This document shows positions 63,885 to 64,000 of a stretch of 64,000 nucleotides of DNA, piece by piece; position 1 is the first letter of the stretch, and every line of letters starts with the position of its first letter. Origin of the DNA: UBA11524 sp963642705 (GTDB lineage Bacteria; Bacillota; Clostridia; Christensenellales; Aristaeellaceae); contig CAVIHU010000009.1 in the NCBI GenBank assembly GCA_963642705.1, positions 1 through 64,000 of the forward strand. The letters are read 5' to 3'. A program made the position numbers and the translations under genes. The notes below the pieces were generated by a model. The model searched no databases. It saw nothing but the letters and a program-made list of their open reading frames with translations, and was not told where the DNA came from.

Positions 63885-64000
63885 GGGCAACGCCGCCGAA
63901 TGTGCCTTTTGTGCCGCCGGTCTGCCCTTGGCAGACTTGGAAACCCACCTGGTTTTCTAACCTGTATCTTGCAGAAATCTCGATTTGCCTCCGGTAAACC
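63885..64000. mobile_element. Possible MITE beginning at the window end
   Basis: GGGCAACGCCGCCGAATGTG matches the arm of the 61007 palindrome but continues into unrelated sequence containing GTCTGCCCTTGGCAGAC, a small hairpin (63920-63936), and further non-coding sequence to the end. It looks like one end of a small non-autonomous element whose other end lies outside the window. Confidence 0.4.

Noticed and set aside
1..64000. tRNA, rRNA or CRISPR arrays
   Set aside because: No cloverleaf-like segments, rRNA sequence or regularly spaced direct repeats were seen when reading through the window.

Overview
The window reads as GC-rich chromosomal DNA of an anaerobic, probably gut- or rumen-associated member of the Clostridia. 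This is inferred from strong AGGAGG ribosome sites, a Gram-positive PurR, a class III fructose-bisphosphatase, a DUF4364 protein, an HPr-like protein, LytTR signalling and ABC-F proteins. All three exported solute-binding proteins have plain signal peptides without a lipobox, as in some uncultured gut Clostridia. No rRNA, tRNA or CRISPR array was seen.

Layout. 1-1.4 kb: start of an unidentified gene leaving the window, then an MFS transporter with an operator-like palindrome. 1.7-7.1 kb: carbohydrate locus with a six-hairpin-like protein, two LplB/YtcP-type permeases and a binding protein, closed by a terminator. 7.3-8.3 kb: Tat-exported GCAxxG/FMN-binding protein. 8.3-14.1 kb (minus): operon fbp, uvrB, a 43-residue membrane peptide, a membrane protein and a phosphoesterase. 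14.1-22.1 kb (minus): accessory island with a 1019-residue Ser/Thr kinase-STAND NTPase-TPR protein, a 396-residue partner, zinc-ribbon membrane proteins and an exported repeat protein, bounded by an IS3 remnant and a palindromic repeat. 22.6-24.7 kb: GHKL kinase and LytTR regulator. 24.7-27.8 kb: purR, divergent HPr-like gene, DUF4364 and TauE genes. 28-34.1 kb: argF-carA-carB under an ARG box, with carB fused in frame to a DapF-like domain that lacks its first catalytic cysteine. 34.2-38.5 kb: ABC-F protein, a two-component system and a PDZ protein.

38.6-46.4 kb: methionine locus with TraX, the MetH activation domain, MetH, MetA (Glu111, acetyl type), a sirtuin, a nitroreductase and an O-acetylhomoserine sulfhydrylase. 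Together these give homoserine to O-acetylhomoserine to homocysteine to methionine. 46.5-49.6 kb: three tandem M42 aminopeptidases. 49.6-53.7 kb: polytopic membrane protein, small overlapping protein, lipase-like protein. 53.8-57.9 kb: DUF1294, RarA, orphan sensor kinase, GH2 glycosidase. 58-64 kb: two amino-acid binding proteins, YcxB-like and CorC-like membrane proteins, a secreted SH3-repeat protein, and members of a dispersed palindromic repeat family.

The two most unusual items are the CarB-DapF fusion with a Cys-to-Ala change and the kinase-STAND island. All functional calls are from reading translated sequence and motifs; no database search was run.
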